Origin: Marinilabiliaceae bacterium JC017
GTDB lineage: Bacteria; Bacteroidota; Bacteroidia; Bacteroidales; Marinilabiliaceae
DNA length: 64,000 nucleotides
Assembly: GCA_004296775.1 (NCBI GenBank)
Contig: RHGE01000009.1
Location: forward strand, 42,474 to 106,473
Direction of reading: 5' to 3'
The stretch's first letter is position 1. Each line of letters opens with the position of its first letter. Below, piece after piece: positions 8,663 through 17,626 of this stretch. Made by a program: the position numbers and the translations under genes. The notes beneath the pieces were generated by a model. That model saw only the letters and a program-made list of their open reading frames with translations. It was not told the origin of the DNA and made no database searches.

Positions 8663-8680
8663 CACCCACTTACAATATAA

Positions 8681-8716
8681 AAATAAAGGCATTGGAAGTT
8701 TTCAATGCCTTTATTT
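8681..8716. terminator. Bidirectional terminator after nucleoside transporter
   Basis: Perfect 14-bp stem, 8681-8694 with 8703-8716, and an 8-nt loop, flanked by A-run and T-run. It is shared by the convergent transporter and MORN-lipoprotein genes. Confidence 0.95.
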
Positions 8717-8725
8717 TTATAATTT

Positions 8726-9514
8726 TCATCTTGCTCCTCTAACCGCAACCTTAACTGGTTTTTGCTGAATCATCATCAAACCGCTGGTGGTTATAGCTTT
8801 TGCAATAATATTTAACTGTTTATCTACAACATACCCTTTAGGTACCTCAATTCTTAACTCACCTTTCTTTGAAGATACGATCGTTAATGCCGTTAAATTT
8901 TTATGAAAAAATTTCCCATCAATAAGCTTCCCTTCAAAGAACTCTATCTTCTTAATGCGCTCTTTTCCTTTTCCTTCTAATGTGCAAACCAAGATATATT
9001 TACCACTGGTTCGAATATTATCAACTCTTTCTATTTGTATTGTAGGTTGACTACGTTTCTTCCCCAGATTAGTATACTCCACTAAACCAATCCCGGGCAA
9101 TCCGTTTTTATAAGGATATTCAGCCGCGAGACGTCCTTCTCTGTCATATCTTTTACAATTGCCATCAAGCCTGCCATTTTTATAAGGCTGCTCTTTCCAC
9201 ACCTTACCTGTTGTATGATAAGCTAACCGCAAACCCTCCTTTTTATTATCAACGTAATTAATCTTTTCAGCTAAAACGCCTGATTTTGTATAGCGAATAC
9301 TCTCCCCATGACGCACATATGTACCCTCATTGGTTTTCTTCATGGCAACTTTCCACTCTATTGGCGCTTGGGGATCATTATTAAAGTGCATCTCTCTGAC
9401 GATCAGACTATCATTCTTTATAGAATTCTCTTTACCACTCTGTTGTGGGCCAAAGAACTGACATGCAGAAAGCACCAATAACAAACTGACACAGACAATA
9501 ATTGAATGTTTCAT
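8726..9514 (-). CDS. MORN-repeat (YwqK-like) lipoprotein
   Basis: A 262-residue predicted lipoprotein; the signal peptide ends LLLVLSAC. The middle (about 65-140) carries several MORN_2-type repeats of the form G..xxY...G.L....Y.xGxxxG (RHGESIRYTKSGVLAE, KEGLRLAYHTTGKVWKEQPYKNGRLDG, RYDREGRLAAEYPYKNG), as in YwqK-like proteins. The C-terminal ~100 residues look like a beta-sandwich with no family I recognise. It is probably on the periplasmic or outer face. It stands alone on the minus strand. Confidence 0.8.
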   Translation of the reverse strand: MKHSIIVCVSLLLVLSACQFFGPQQSGKENSIKNDSLIVREMHFNNDPQAPIEWKVAMKKTNEGTYVRHGESIRYTKSGVLAEKINYVDNKKEGLRLAYHTTGKVWKEQPYKNGRLDGNCKRYDREGRLAAEYPYKNGLPGIGLVEYTNLGKKRSQPTIQIERVDNIRTSGKYILVCTLEGKGKERIKKIEFFEGKLIDGKFFHKNLTALTIVSSKKGELRIEVPKGYVVDKQLNIIAKAITTSGLMMIQQKPVKVAVRGAR

Positions 9515-9604
9515 AACAAATTAGGGGGTTAGAAATATGAAAATTAATAATAAAAGAAATGATTCTAGATTCTCAAATCACAAGCAGGTGCAAATACCTA
9601 TAAA

Positions 9605-9632
9605 AAAAGCTGCCTTTCCCGAGACAGCTTTT
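9605..9632 (-). terminator. Intrinsic terminator after trxA
   Basis: Arms aaaagctg (9605-9612) and cagctttt (9625-9632). On the minus strand the stem continues into a T run (the a-run at 9602-9608). Confidence 0.75.
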
Positions 9633-9650
9633 CTTATAAATATCTTATTC

Positions 9651-9968
9651 TTATACTATGGCATCCAATTTTGAAGCTAGAATTGTTTTGGGTACTGCTC
9701 CAACTTGTTTATCCACAATCTCACCCTTTTTAAAGAATAAAATTGTAGGAATGTTACGGATTCCGTATTTCACGGATGTACCTGGATTGCTATCAACATC
9801 CATTTTAGCAACAACGGCTTTTCCATCGTATTCTTCTGCCAACTCTTTTACAATTGGAGTTACCATGCGGCAGGGGCCACACCATTCTGCCCAGAAATCA
9901 ATCAAAACTGGTTTATCAGAATTTAAAACAACCTCTTCAAAATTGGCATCTGTTACTTCGATTAACAT
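9651..9968 (-). CDS. trxA: Thioredoxin
   Basis: A 105-residue cytoplasmic disulfide reductant with the canonical FWAEWCGPCRM active site (Cys30 and Cys33), a buried Asp in PVLIDFW, the cis-Pro loop RNIPTILFF, and the C-terminal Gly-rich turn. There is no signal peptide. It is a single gene on the minus strand with its own terminator; TAACTTTG at 10030-10037 (minus strand) is a likely -7 element. Confidence 0.97.
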   Translation of the reverse strand: MLIEVTDANFEEVVLNSDKPVLIDFWAEWCGPCRMVTPIVKELAEEYDGKAVVAKMDVDSNPGTSVKYGIRNIPTILFFKKGEIVDKQVGAVPKTILASKLDAIV

Positions 9969-10029
9969 AGCGAATCTGTTTTACTTTAATATGGTTAATA
10001 AACTCAACTAAAATCATTTAGTGCCCGAA

Positions 10030-10037
10030 CAAAGTTA
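10030..10037 (-). promoter_or_regulatory. Probable trxA -7 promoter element
   Basis: Minus-strand TAACTTTG fits TAnnTTTG. A TTTTTG lies about 22 nt further upstream, slightly longer than the usual spacer. It sits about 60 bp before the trxA start. Confidence 0.5.
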
Positions 10038-10149
10038 TCAAAAAATAGCTCGGCATCCCCAAAAATACACATTTTTTAATATTTCCATAAAAGGTTTAAC
10101 TGGAAGAAAAAATCAATAATCTCTTCTCAAAGCATTAAACAGTTATTGT

Positions 10150-13100
10150 TTAAATTATATGCATAGTAATTTCGGGATGCTGATCTAAATACTGAACCAA
10201 CTCATCCGTTAGACTTATTTTTACACTTCGAGACAATAATTGTATCTGACTTTTTGTTTCCGGATCTATAATCTGAAACCTTAGAACTACATTTCCTTCA
10301 TTTGCCAAGGCTAAGTTCGCTAACTCAGTAACAAGCTCCTGACTCAATGCAGACAAGGGAATTTTCAATGTAATCCCGTTCACTAGCTTTTCACGTAAGT
10401 CAGCCAGGAAACTGATATGATGCACCTTGAATTCCAGCTCTTCCTGATTATATCTTTTGGGTTGTATTTTACCTTTAATCATCAAAAAGAAACCTTCTTC
10501 CAGGTAACCAAGGTAATCGGTATAATCAGTGCCAAAGAATGCAAACTCATAGGACCCGGAATAATCTTCAAGCGTTATAATCCCGAATGGATTCCCTTTT
10601 TTGGTGGTTCCTTTCCGCACATTAACAACCATACCACCAACTGAAATATCCCTTCCCTTCAGATGCTCCAGGTCATTAAGTTGCTTTATTTCGCCCTTTA
10701 CAAAATGTTTTAACTCCAATTTGTAATCATCCAAAGGGTGAGCTGACAGGTAAATACCAATGCACTCTTTTTCCTTATTTAATTTTTCAATATTGGAGTA
10801 AGCTTCACATTGAGGCAAATCTGGTTTTTTAATCTCAATATCACTGCCGACCGCCCCAAAGAGTGAATTCTGAGCAGAGGCTTTATCGACCTGATAACGG
10901 TTTCCATACCGGATAATATTCTCAATGAAGTTTGTATCTTCATTAGGCAGAGAGGCAAAAAACTGCGCCCGGTGAAAATCTCCTAAACTATCAAAAGCAC
11001 CGGCATAAGCCAGGGCTTCAAGGTTTTTCTTATTAACCGTGGTGAGCGGCAAGCGCTCTACAAAGTCAAACACATCTTTAAACGGACCATTCTTTTCACG
11101 TTCTTTGATAATGATCTCCACGGCGCCTTCTCCAACACCTTTAATCCCTGCCATTCCAAAACGGATCGCACCCTCCTTGTTTACCATGAATTTACGGTAA
11201 CTCTCATTTACATCAGGGCCCAACACATCCAATCCCATGTGCCGACACTCTTCCATGAAATTGGTGATCTTGGTAATATCGCTCAGGTTACGACTTAATA
11301 CCCCGGCCATAAACTCTGCCGGGTAATGCGCCTTGAGGTATCCTGTTTGGTAGGCAATGTAAGCATAACAAACCGAGTGTGATTTATTGAAGGCATAACT
11401 GGCAAATGCTTCCCAGTCACCCCATATTTTCTCAATCAACTCCTCCGGTGTTTTGGGCGATTTTTCACATCCCTCAATAAACTCCTCACTCCCCAGACAA
11501 CCTTTGATAAACTTCTCCTTGAGCTTATCCATCATGGCAATGATTTTCTTACCCATTGCCTTACGCAACGAGTCAGAATCACCACGTGTAAAACCTCCCA
11601 AAGCCCTGGACTGAAGCATCACCTGCTCCTGATAAACCGTAATACCGTAAGTATCTTTCAGGTAAGGCTCCATCATGGGGTGATCATATTCGATCTCTTC
11701 ACGCCCATGCTTACGGGCGATAAACGACGGAATATATTCCATCGGTCCCGGACGATACAGGGCGTTCATGGCTACCAGGTCTTCGAACCGGTTGGGTTGA
11801 AGTGCCCGCAAATGTTTTTTCATCCCGGGTGACTCGAACTGGAAAATAGCCGTAGTCTCTCCCCGGCTGAATAGCTGAAATGTTGTTTCGTCCTCGAGTG
11901 GCACCTCATTAACATCCACCTCCAGACCTTTGGATAGCTTAATATTAGAGATTACCTCTTTTATAATCGACAATGTCTTTAAACCCAAGAAGTCCATCTT
12001 AAGCAAACCAATGTCTTCCACAAACCGTCCGTCATATTGCGTGGTAAGCAGCTCCTCTCCTTTGGTAGGCATCACCGGCAAATGCTGATCCAACGGATTC
12101 TTTCCGATAAGAACTCCACAGGCATGTACGCCTGTTTGCCGGATGGACCCTTCCAACGCCTCCGCGAATTTAATGGTTTTCGCAATGAGCGGATTGGAAG
12201 ACTCTTTTTCTTTCAACAATTCCGGCTCTTCTTTATAAGCTTTTTTAAAACTCATCTTCGGGGCTTCAGGAACCAACTTGGCCAAACGGTTAGCTTCGGC
12301 CAGCTCGAGACGCAACACACGAGCCACATCCTTAATGGAGCTTTTGGTGGCCATACTTCCGAAAGTACATATATGAGCCACCTTATCATGCCCGTATTTT
12401 TCGGTCACATAATCTAAAACAGCCTGCCTTCCATCATCATCAAAATCAATATCGACATCAGGCATAGAAACACGATCGGGATTCAGGAAACGTTCGAAAA
12501 GCAGATCATACTTAATCGGGTCCACATTGGTGATACTCGTACAATATGCCACTGCAGCCCCGGCCGCTGATCCACGTCCCGGCCCCACAAGTACTCCATT
12601 ATTCTTAGCCCAGTTGATAAAATCCTGCACAATAAGGAAATACCCGGGGAATCCCATATTTATAATGGTCTCCAATTCAAAATTAATGCGCTCCAGGTAA
12701 GCTGCCGGTATAGGATCACCATAGCGTTTCTTAGCCCCTTCCATGGTCAAATGGCGCAAATAACCTGCCTCTGAATCAAATCCTTCAGGCAAAGGAAAGT
12801 CAGGCATAATGGGCGCCGAGTCAAGTTCATAAAACTCCACCTTCTCAGCAATTTCCGCCGTATTGGCAATGGCCTCGGGAACGTCAGCAAACAGTTTATT
12901 CATTTCCCGGGTGGTTTTAAACCACTCTTGTTTGGTGTAATGCATCCGCGTAGGATCATCATAATCACGGCCGGTACTTAAACACACCAGTACATCATGA
13001 GCTTCTGCATCTTCAGGATCCACAAAATGGGTATCGTTGGTTGCAATCATTTTCACACCCAACTCTTTGGATAAATCCTGGATAACCTTATTTACTTTTA

Positions 13101-14427
13101 CCTGATTTTCCCAAACATCCACTCTTAATTTGGGATCATCCGTCTTATGGCGCATCAACTCTAAATAGTAATCCTCCCCAAACACACCTTTATACCATAA
13201 GATCGTCTCTTTAGCCCGGTCAAAGTTTCCGTTCATGATATGTTGAGCCACTTCTCCGCCTAAACAAGCACTACTAACAATCAATCCCTCTTTATGCTTC
13301 TCCAGTAATTCCTTATCAATACGTGGCTTGTAATACATCCCTTGCGTATGGGCAATGGATATCAACTTCAACAAGTTCCGGTATCCGGTAACATTCTTAG
13401 CCAATAAGATGATGTGATGACCGGAAGCATCCGTTTTATCCTCTTTCCGCAGATGACCACGACGGGCCACATAAGCTTCCACACCCAAAATGGGTTTTAT
13501 CTCTGCCTTCTTACACGATACATGAAATTCTTTAATCCCAAACATCCCTCCATGATCGGTAAGCGCCACGGCCGGCATACCATCCGCTTTCGCTTTGGTA
13601 GCAATTTGTGCGGTTTTGGCCGCCCCATCCAAGATAGAGTATTGCGAATGGACATGAAGATGCACAAAAGGTTGTATTTCAGCTTTCGTTGCAGCTTCAG
13701 TCTGTTTCTTCTCTTCTTCTTCAATAGAAATATCATGGAATTCGTTCACCTTAAAGGATTCGAATTCAATGCCAGCCGGCTGTATCTCCTCAGGATTGTT
13801 TTGCCGGAAAGCTTCAATCTGCAGTTCCGTCATTTTCAGCCGCTGCGCTGATATAGCCCCTACCCTGATCAATTCCAGAAAACAACGGGTAGTTGCCTCC
13901 ACGTCTGCTGCCGCATTGTGCGCTTCCTGAAAAGGCACCCTGAAAAGCTTCAGGTGTAATTCTGTTAAAGTGGGCCATTTAAACCCGCCACGTTTATTAA
14001 CAATGGCACAGTATTCCGTACTTTCAATTTTAGTACACAATTGAGGAGCTCCCGTCATAATCTCCTCCATTTCGCACCTTAACAACTCACTGCCGACAAT
14101 ATTAATATCAAACTCGATATTATGCCCGATGACAAACTTTGATTTTTTAACATCTTCTATAAAATCAAGCAAGGCCTCCTTCAACGGAATTCCCTTCTCA
14201 AGCGCTATTTCGGTTGAAATCCCATGCACGTTTACCACCTCTTCCGGAATGGTATAACCATCAGGTGTAATCACATGATTTTTGGCATAGAGGAAATTTC
14301 CTTTCAGATCATGGCACTGCCAGGCCAACTGTACCATTCGCGGCCAGTTGTCAAAATCAGTTAAAGGGGCTTTCCATTTCTTAGGTAAGCCAGTTGTTTC
14401 GGTATCAAAGACTAAAAACATTGTCAC
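10150..14427 (-). CDS. dnaE: DNA polymerase III alpha subunit with N-terminal DEDDh exonuclease
   Basis: Replicative polymerase of 1425 residues, about 200 longer than a standard DnaE because a DnaQ-like exonuclease is fused at the N-terminus (1 to about 200). That domain has DTETTG, HNIEFD and EAHNAAADVEAT, the complete DEDDh set. After a linker the PHP domain starts near residue 252 (HLHVHSQYSILDG, LTDHGG, GVEAY, NDTHF), with its metal ligands apparently intact, unlike E. coli. The palm has GPGRGSAAG (about 612) and PDVDIDFDDD (about 654). HhH and OB regions follow (KGVGEGAVE; GGMVVNVRKG), with the clamp-binding motif QNSLF near 1185. It stands alone on the minus strand; TAACTTTG at 14453-14460 may be its -7 box. 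Confidence 0.96.
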   Translation of the reverse strand: MTMFLVFDTETTGLPKKWKAPLTDFDNWPRMVQLAWQCHDLKGNFLYAKNHVITPDGYTIPEEVVNVHGISTEIALEKGIPLKEALLDFIEDVKKSKFVIGHNIEFDINIVGSELLRCEMEEIMTGAPQLCTKIESTEYCAIVNKRGGFKWPTLTELHLKLFRVPFQEAHNAAADVEATTRCFLELIRVGAISAQRLKMTELQIEAFRQNNPEEIQPAGIEFESFKVNEFHDISIEEEEKKQTEAATKAEIQPFVHLHVHSQYSILDGAAKTAQIATKAKADGMPAVALTDHGGMFGIKEFHVSCKKAEIKPILGVEAYVARRGHLRKEDKTDASGHHIILLAKNVTGYRNLLKLISIAHTQGMYYKPRIDKELLEKHKEGLIVSSACLGGEVAQHIMNGNFDRAKETILWYKGVFGEDYYLELMRHKTDDPKLRVDVWENQVKVNKVIQDLSKELGVKMIATNDTHFVDPEDAEAHDVLVCLSTGRDYDDPTRMHYTKQEWFKTTREMNKLFADVPEAIANTAEIAEKVEFYELDSAPIMPDFPLPEGFDSEAGYLRHLTMEGAKKRYGDPIPAAYLERINFELETIINMGFPGYFLIVQDFINWAKNNGVLVGPGRGSAAGAAVAYCTSITNVDPIKYDLLFERFLNPDRVSMPDVDIDFDDDGRQAVLDYVTEKYGHDKVAHICTFGSMATKSSIKDVARVLRLELAEANRLAKLVPEAPKMSFKKAYKEEPELLKEKESSNPLIAKTIKFAEALEGSIRQTGVHACGVLIGKNPLDQHLPVMPTKGEELLTTQYDGRFVEDIGLLKMDFLGLKTLSIIKEVISNIKLSKGLEVDVNEVPLEDETTFQLFSRGETTAIFQFESPGMKKHLRALQPNRFEDLVAMNALYRPGPMEYIPSFIARKHGREEIEYDHPMMEPYLKDTYGITVYQEQVMLQSRALGGFTRGDSDSLRKAMGKKIIAMMDKLKEKFIKGCLGSEEFIEGCEKSPKTPEELIEKIWGDWEAFASYAFNKSHSVCYAYIAYQTGYLKAHYPAEFMAGVLSRNLSDITKITNFMEECRHMGLDVLGPDVNESYRKFMVNKEGAIRFGMAGIKGVGEGAVEIIIKEREKNGPFKDVFDFVERLPLTTVNKKNLEALAYAGAFDSLGDFHRAQFFASLPNEDTNFIENIIRYGNRYQVDKASAQNSLFGAVGSDIEIKKPDLPQCEAYSNIEKLNKEKECIGIYLSAHPLDDYKLELKHFVKGEIKQLNDLEHLKGRDISVGGMVVNVRKGTTKKGNPFGIITLEDYSGSYEFAFFGTDYTDYLGYLEEGFFLMIKGKIQPKRYNQEELEFKVHHISFLADLREKLVNGITLKIPLSALSQELVTELANLALANEGNVVLRFQIIDPETKSQIQLLSRSVKISLTDELVQYLDQHPEITMHII

Positions 14428-14452
14428 AGCGGTTTTTGTAATAACGGAACGC

Positions 14453-14460
14453 CAAAGTTA
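14453..14460 (-). promoter_or_regulatory. Possible dnaE -7 promoter element
   Basis: Minus-strand TAACTTTG matches TAnnTTTG, 26 bp before the dnaE start. No clear -33 TTTG is seen at the expected spacing. Confidence 0.4.
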
Positions 14461-14584
14461 TTAATATTGCCTGAAGGAGAACCCTGATCGGTGCATTTGG
14501 TTTTTCACAACTTTATAAACAGGCTTTTTTGTGTTGAAAATGATATTTTTAAGGGATATAATTTATTATTCAGGGAATAAGCCC

Positions 14585-14592
14585 TATATTTG
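14585..14592 (+). promoter_or_regulatory. Probable rpsP -7 promoter element
   Basis: TATATTTG matches the -7 consensus and lies 52 bp before rpsP. The expected -33 position carries TTTA rather than TTTG. Confidence 0.6.
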
Positions 14593-14643
14593 CGCCTCAA
14601 AATACTAAACGTAGGTTGTTTAACTATTTAATTTAAAGTCCAA

Positions 14644-15204
14644 ATGGCTGTAAAAATCAGACTATCAAGACACGGACGCAAAAGGTATGCTTACTACCAC
14701 ATTGTGGTAGCTGATAGCAGGGCGCCACGAGATGGCAGGTTTATCGAAAGGATTGGATCTTACAATCCCAACACTAATCCTGCTACTATTAACCTCGACT
14801 TTGAAAAAGCCCTTGGTTGGCTGTTCAAAGGTGCTCAACCTACAGACACTTGTAGAGCAATTTTGTCCTACAATGGCGTTCTTATGAAGAAACACCTTTT
14901 AGAAGGTGTTAAAAAAGGAGCATTCGATGAAGCTGAAGCTGAACGTCGTTTCGAAGCTTGGATACAAGAAAAAGAAGCAAATGTTCAAGCTAAAAAAGAC
15001 CGTTTGTCAGGCGAAAAAGACAGCGCTTACAAACAACGTCTTGAACAAGAGGCTAAAATCAATGCTGAAAGAGCTGAAGCCATCGCTCAGAAAAAAGCTG
15101 AACTGGCTGCCGAAGCTGAAGCTGCTGCTAAAGAAGCCGCTAAAGAAGCTGCTGGTGAAGAAAACACTGAGGAAGAAGCTGCAGAAGAAGCTCAAGGTGA
15201 ATAA
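14644..15204 (+). CDS. rpsP: Ribosomal protein S16 with long C-terminal extension
   Basis: Small-subunit protein important for 30S assembly. The first ~80 residues are the conserved S16 domain ([35 protein letters not shown], then [10 protein letters not shown]). The remaining ~100 residues are a helical, low-complexity tail made almost entirely of Ala, Glu and Lys, doubling the family's normal length of about 80-90. Such tails are usual in Bacteroidota S16; their role is unknown. The gene is monocistronic, with a terminator directly downstream. Confidence 0.97.
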   Translation: MAVKIRLSRHGRKRYAYYHIVVADSRAPRDGRFIERIGSYNPNTNPATINLDFEKALGWLFKGAQPTDTCRAILSYNGVLMKKHLLEGVKKGAFDEAEAERRFEAWIQEKEANVQAKKDRLSGEKDSAYKQRLEQEAKINAERAEAIAQKKAELAAEAEAAAKEAAKEAAGEENTEEEAAEEAQGE

Positions 15205-15234
15205 GGAAACAAAATTATTTATTCATCATATAAG

Positions 15235-15265
15235 AAACCGCTCTCTATTAAAGAGCGGTTTTTTT
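15235..15265 (+). terminator. rpsP terminator
   Basis: Arms aaaccgctct (15235-15244) and agagcggttt (15252-15261) form a perfect stem with a 7-nt loop and then a T run. Confidence 0.9.
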
Positions 15266-15387
15266 AATGCCTTATCAGCCATCTTTTCCTTATTACAACT
15301 GCAATCCTTCGTTCCAACAACACTGCCTTTTTTCATTTGATTAAAATTTAGTATCGAGATTCAAGTATCAAGACACAAGACGGATAA

Positions 15388-15464
15388 ACACAGAGACTCA
15401 GAGTTCTTTATTTTAATCATCATCCTTGTGTGTTAATTGAATTTGCCTGTTCGTTTCATATCAA
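15388..15464 (+). repeat. cacagag-type dispersed repeat, copy 1
   Basis: Shares the layout aaacacagag...tgtgttaattgaatt...tcgtttcata with 17544-17626. The ends are partly inverted (acacagag / cttgtgtgt). Confidence 0.6.
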
Positions 15465-15513
15465 CCACTATACTATGGTGCCTCTGGCACTGAAATCACT
15501 ACAAAACCTCTTT

Positions 15514-15621
15514 AGGAGTCTTATCCGTAATATTCGTGTTCTTTTTGGCAGAATATTTTTGGTGAGCAGTAAATCATCTTGATACTCAATACCTTTTACT
15601 TTTATGGCTAGTCCAGGTTAG
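15514..15621 (+). repeat. 110-bp dispersed repeat family, copy A
   Basis: Runs from a gtcttat start through ggcagaatatttttgg and atcttgatactc to gtccaggttag. It is recognisably homologous to 44641-44758 (same strand) and to 32251-32320 and 51331-51429 (opposite strand). Confidence 0.75.
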
Positions 15622-15747
15622 AAAGAATAGTATGGTAGAAAAACCAATTTCTTTTTCCACAAAGGCCTATAGGGACGGCAGATTTTTATTAAAAGCAATT
15701 TACATCGTCGCCAAACTAACGATCTGTTACCTTAAATAATAAATCCT

Positions 15748-15755
15748 TATTTTTG
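15748..15755 (+). promoter_or_regulatory. Probable rimM -7 promoter element
   Basis: TATTTTTG fits TAnnTTTG, 68 bp before the rimM start. No good -33 box is visible. Confidence 0.45.
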
Positions 15756-15822
15756 CACGTAATGGAGCAGCTCCATCAATAATTCGATTGAGCCACCAAA
15801 ACATCACATCATTCTGATATAT

Positions 15823-16350
15823 ATGATTGAAAAAAAGAATTGCACCGAAATAGGCACCTGCATCAAAGCCCATGGTATTAAAGGGGAATTAGTTATCAGG
15901 TTGCTGAGTGACTGGGATATTAACAGCTTCGACACTGACTTTTTGTTTTTTGACCTGGATGGCGGATTGGTTCCTTTTCGTGTTGAAAGCATCAGGGAAA
16001 AGAATGATACCGATATATTAGTCAAGCTGGAAGACATTGAAGGTGAAGAAAAAGGCGCATTTCTGTTTGATAAACCGGTTCATGTAGATAATGCCCACAT
16101 CTCAGTCGAGACGAATGATAGTATAAAACCAGGCGGGGTGACCGGTTTCACGGCAGTGGATTTAAAAGTTGGAGAACTGGGCGTAATAAAAGGAATCCTT
16201 GAGATCAACAATAACCCGTTATTCGAGATAGAGTATCACAACCAGGAGCTACTCATCCCGGTTGTGGAGGATTTTATCAGTGAGATTGACGAGACAAATA
16301 AAAAGATCATCTTTGATCTTCCGGAAGGATTAATTGATTTGGCCGAATAA
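15823..16350 (+). CDS. rimM: Ribosome maturation factor RimM
   Basis: 30S assembly factor that binds S19 and acts on the head domain. The 175 residues contain the N-terminal RimM beta-barrel (GTCIKAHGIKGELVIRL, conserved) and a C-terminal PRC-barrel (GELGVIKGILEINNNPLFEI, LLIPVVEDFI). In many bacteria rimM lies directly next to rpsP; here the two remain neighbours on the same strand but are split by about 600 bp of repeats. It converges on the thioesterase gene with a terminator built into both stop codons. Confidence 0.95.
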   Translation: MIEKKNCTEIGTCIKAHGIKGELVIRLLSDWDINSFDTDFLFFDLDGGLVPFRVESIREKNDTDILVKLEDIEGEEKGAFLFDKPVHVDNAHISVETNDSIKPGGVTGFTAVDLKVGELGVIKGILEINNNPLFEIEYHNQELLIPVVEDFISEIDETNKKIIFDLPEGLIDLAE

Positions 16351-16367
16351 TCAGGCCAAATCTTTTT
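16336..16367. terminator. Terminator embedded in the overlapping 3' ends of rimM and the thioesterase gene
   Basis: A perfect 9-bp stem, gatttggcc (16336-16344) and ggccaaatc (16354-16362), then ttttt. The 9-nt loop contains the abutting stop codons of the two convergent genes. Confidence 0.85.
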
Positions 16368-16785
16368 CCAGGTTACCAATCTTTACCCGCCACTCTACCG
16401 GCAATTCAATCGAATAGCCCTTTACTTTGTGAATACCTACCATCACTGATTCACACGACGATTTAATGACCTGTGAATCTTTTTCAACCAATTCCTGCAC
16501 CATGCGCAAACTCTTGGTTCCAAGATGTACTATTTTGGTCTTCACCACCATGTTATCTTTCAGGAAAACAGGATGAAAGAAATCTGTTTTTACCGACGCA
16601 ATAATTAATGCTTCATCCCCTTTAAACAGATCATCTTTAGAAACATCTTGTAAGTAATGCATCCGTCCCAGGTCAAAATACTCCTGAAGAGTGGCATTAT
16701 TCACATGGCCCAACATATCAACATCATTAAAACGAACCTGAACCGGTATAACATGATTGAAATGAAGTGTGTTTTTTTCTTCCAT
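16351..16785 (-). CDS. Acyl-CoA thioesterase, 4HBT/hotdog family
   Basis: A 144-residue single-hotdog protein of the YbgC/4-hydroxybenzoyl-CoA thioesterase type, expected to hydrolyse acyl-CoA thioesters as a multimer. It has VRFNDVDMLGHVNNATLQEYFDLGRMHYL, in which the Asp of DVDMLGHVNN is the likely catalytic residue. ATG 16785 is chosen; an in-frame ATG at 16806 adds seven residues. It converges on rimM, and its physiological substrate cannot be inferred from context. Confidence 0.88.
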   Translation of the reverse strand: MEEKNTLHFNHVIPVQVRFNDVDMLGHVNNATLQEYFDLGRMHYLQDVSKDDLFKGDEALIIASVKTDFFHPVFLKDNMVVKTKIVHLGTKSLRMVQELVEKDSQVIKSSCESVMVGIHKVKGYSIELPVEWRVKIGNLEKDLA

Positions 16786-16851
16786 GAATTTGAAATTTAT
16801 CTTCAATTATTTAGGACACTAATGAATTAAGACTGAAAAATACCTTTTTAT

Positions 16852-17415
16852 TTACTCGCGAATCACCGTAATCTCACCATTCACCCCCAGCTTAATGATG
16901 CCTGATGGCGCCGGATTACTGGTTTCATCCTGACGGTAATTAACAATGTAATCCACCCCCTCTTTTATTTCTTCAGCCACTTCACCAAAATGACCGGGTG
17001 CAGGCGTTCCACTAATATTTGCCGAAGTAGAAACGATGGGCTTCTTAAATCGACTGCATAGCGATTTGGAAAACAGTTCATCGGTCACCCTGATACCGAT
17101 GGTGCCATCAGCTGCAATTAAATTAGGTGCCAGATTTTTAGCCCCCGGATAGATAATGGTCAACGGCTTATTGGTCACTTCCACCAGGTCCCAGGCCATT
17201 TCGGGTACCTCTTCTACGATACCATTCAATTTGGCAGAGCTATCGGTCAGCACCAACATGCTTTTGGAATCTTCACGCTGCTTCAATTCATATATCTTCT
17301 TCACGGCCTCCGGATTGGTAGCATCACACCCAATCCCCCAAATCGTATCAGTGGGATAAAGAATCAAGCCGCCGTTATGTAACACTTCCAGTGCTTTTTT
17401 AATATCGTCGTGCAT
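16852..17415 (-). CDS. tsaC: Threonylcarbamoyl-AMP synthase (TsaC/YrdC family)
   Basis: Makes threonylcarbamoyl-AMP from threonine, bicarbonate and ATP for the universal t6A37 modification of ANN-decoding tRNAs. The 187-residue form starts at ATG 17415; a longer frame to 17544 would run into repeat DNA. Family motifs are YPTDTIWGIGCDA, a basic KQREDSKSM segment, IGIRV, and the signature IVSTSANISGTPA. At this length it is the single-domain TsaC type, without the Sua5 C-terminal domain. Confidence 0.95.
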   Translation of the reverse strand: MHDDIKKALEVLHNGGLILYPTDTIWGIGCDATNPEAVKKIYELKQREDSKSMLVLTDSSAKLNGIVEEVPEMAWDLVEVTNKPLTIIYPGAKNLAPNLIAADGTIGIRVTDELFSKSLCSRFKKPIVSTSANISGTPAPGHFGEVAEEIKEGVDYIVNYRQDETSNPAPSGIIKLGVNGEITVIRE

Positions 17416-17486
17416 AGTTGTAAATATTAACGCCTGCAATTTAGTAAACAAACAAGCAACCGTCACTGAGTGCAGGATGAAAATAA

Positions 17487-17541
17487 ACAATAGACTATTA
17501 GATATTAGACAATAGACTGATAGATAAGAGATGATAGACTG
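17487..17541 (+). repeat. TTAGAT-type dispersed repeat
   Basis: Runs of attagatattagacaatagact type; a diverged member of the family best seen at 35281-35342 and 40712-40775. Confidence 0.5.
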
Positions 17542-17543
17542 CA

Positions 17544-17626
17544 AACACAGAGGCTATGAGGCTGGGTTCCTCATTTTTATCATTCCTCTGTGTATTAATT
17601 GAATTAGCATGGTCGTTTCATAAATT
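17544..17626 (+). repeat. cacagag-type dispersed repeat, copy 2
   Basis: Matches 15388-15464 along most of its length, including acacagag at one end, ctgtgtattaattgaatt and tggtcgtttcata. The arms acacagag and ctctgtgt are inverted. Confidence 0.6.

Larger units (their letters stand above)
15266..15822 (+). other. Gene-free spacer between rpsP and rimM, rich in dispersed repeats
   Basis: No coding potential is seen. It holds a copy of the cacagag repeat (15388-15464), a copy of the 110-bp dispersed repeat (15514-15621), and the rimM -7 element TATTTTTG at 15748-15755. Confidence 0.7.
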
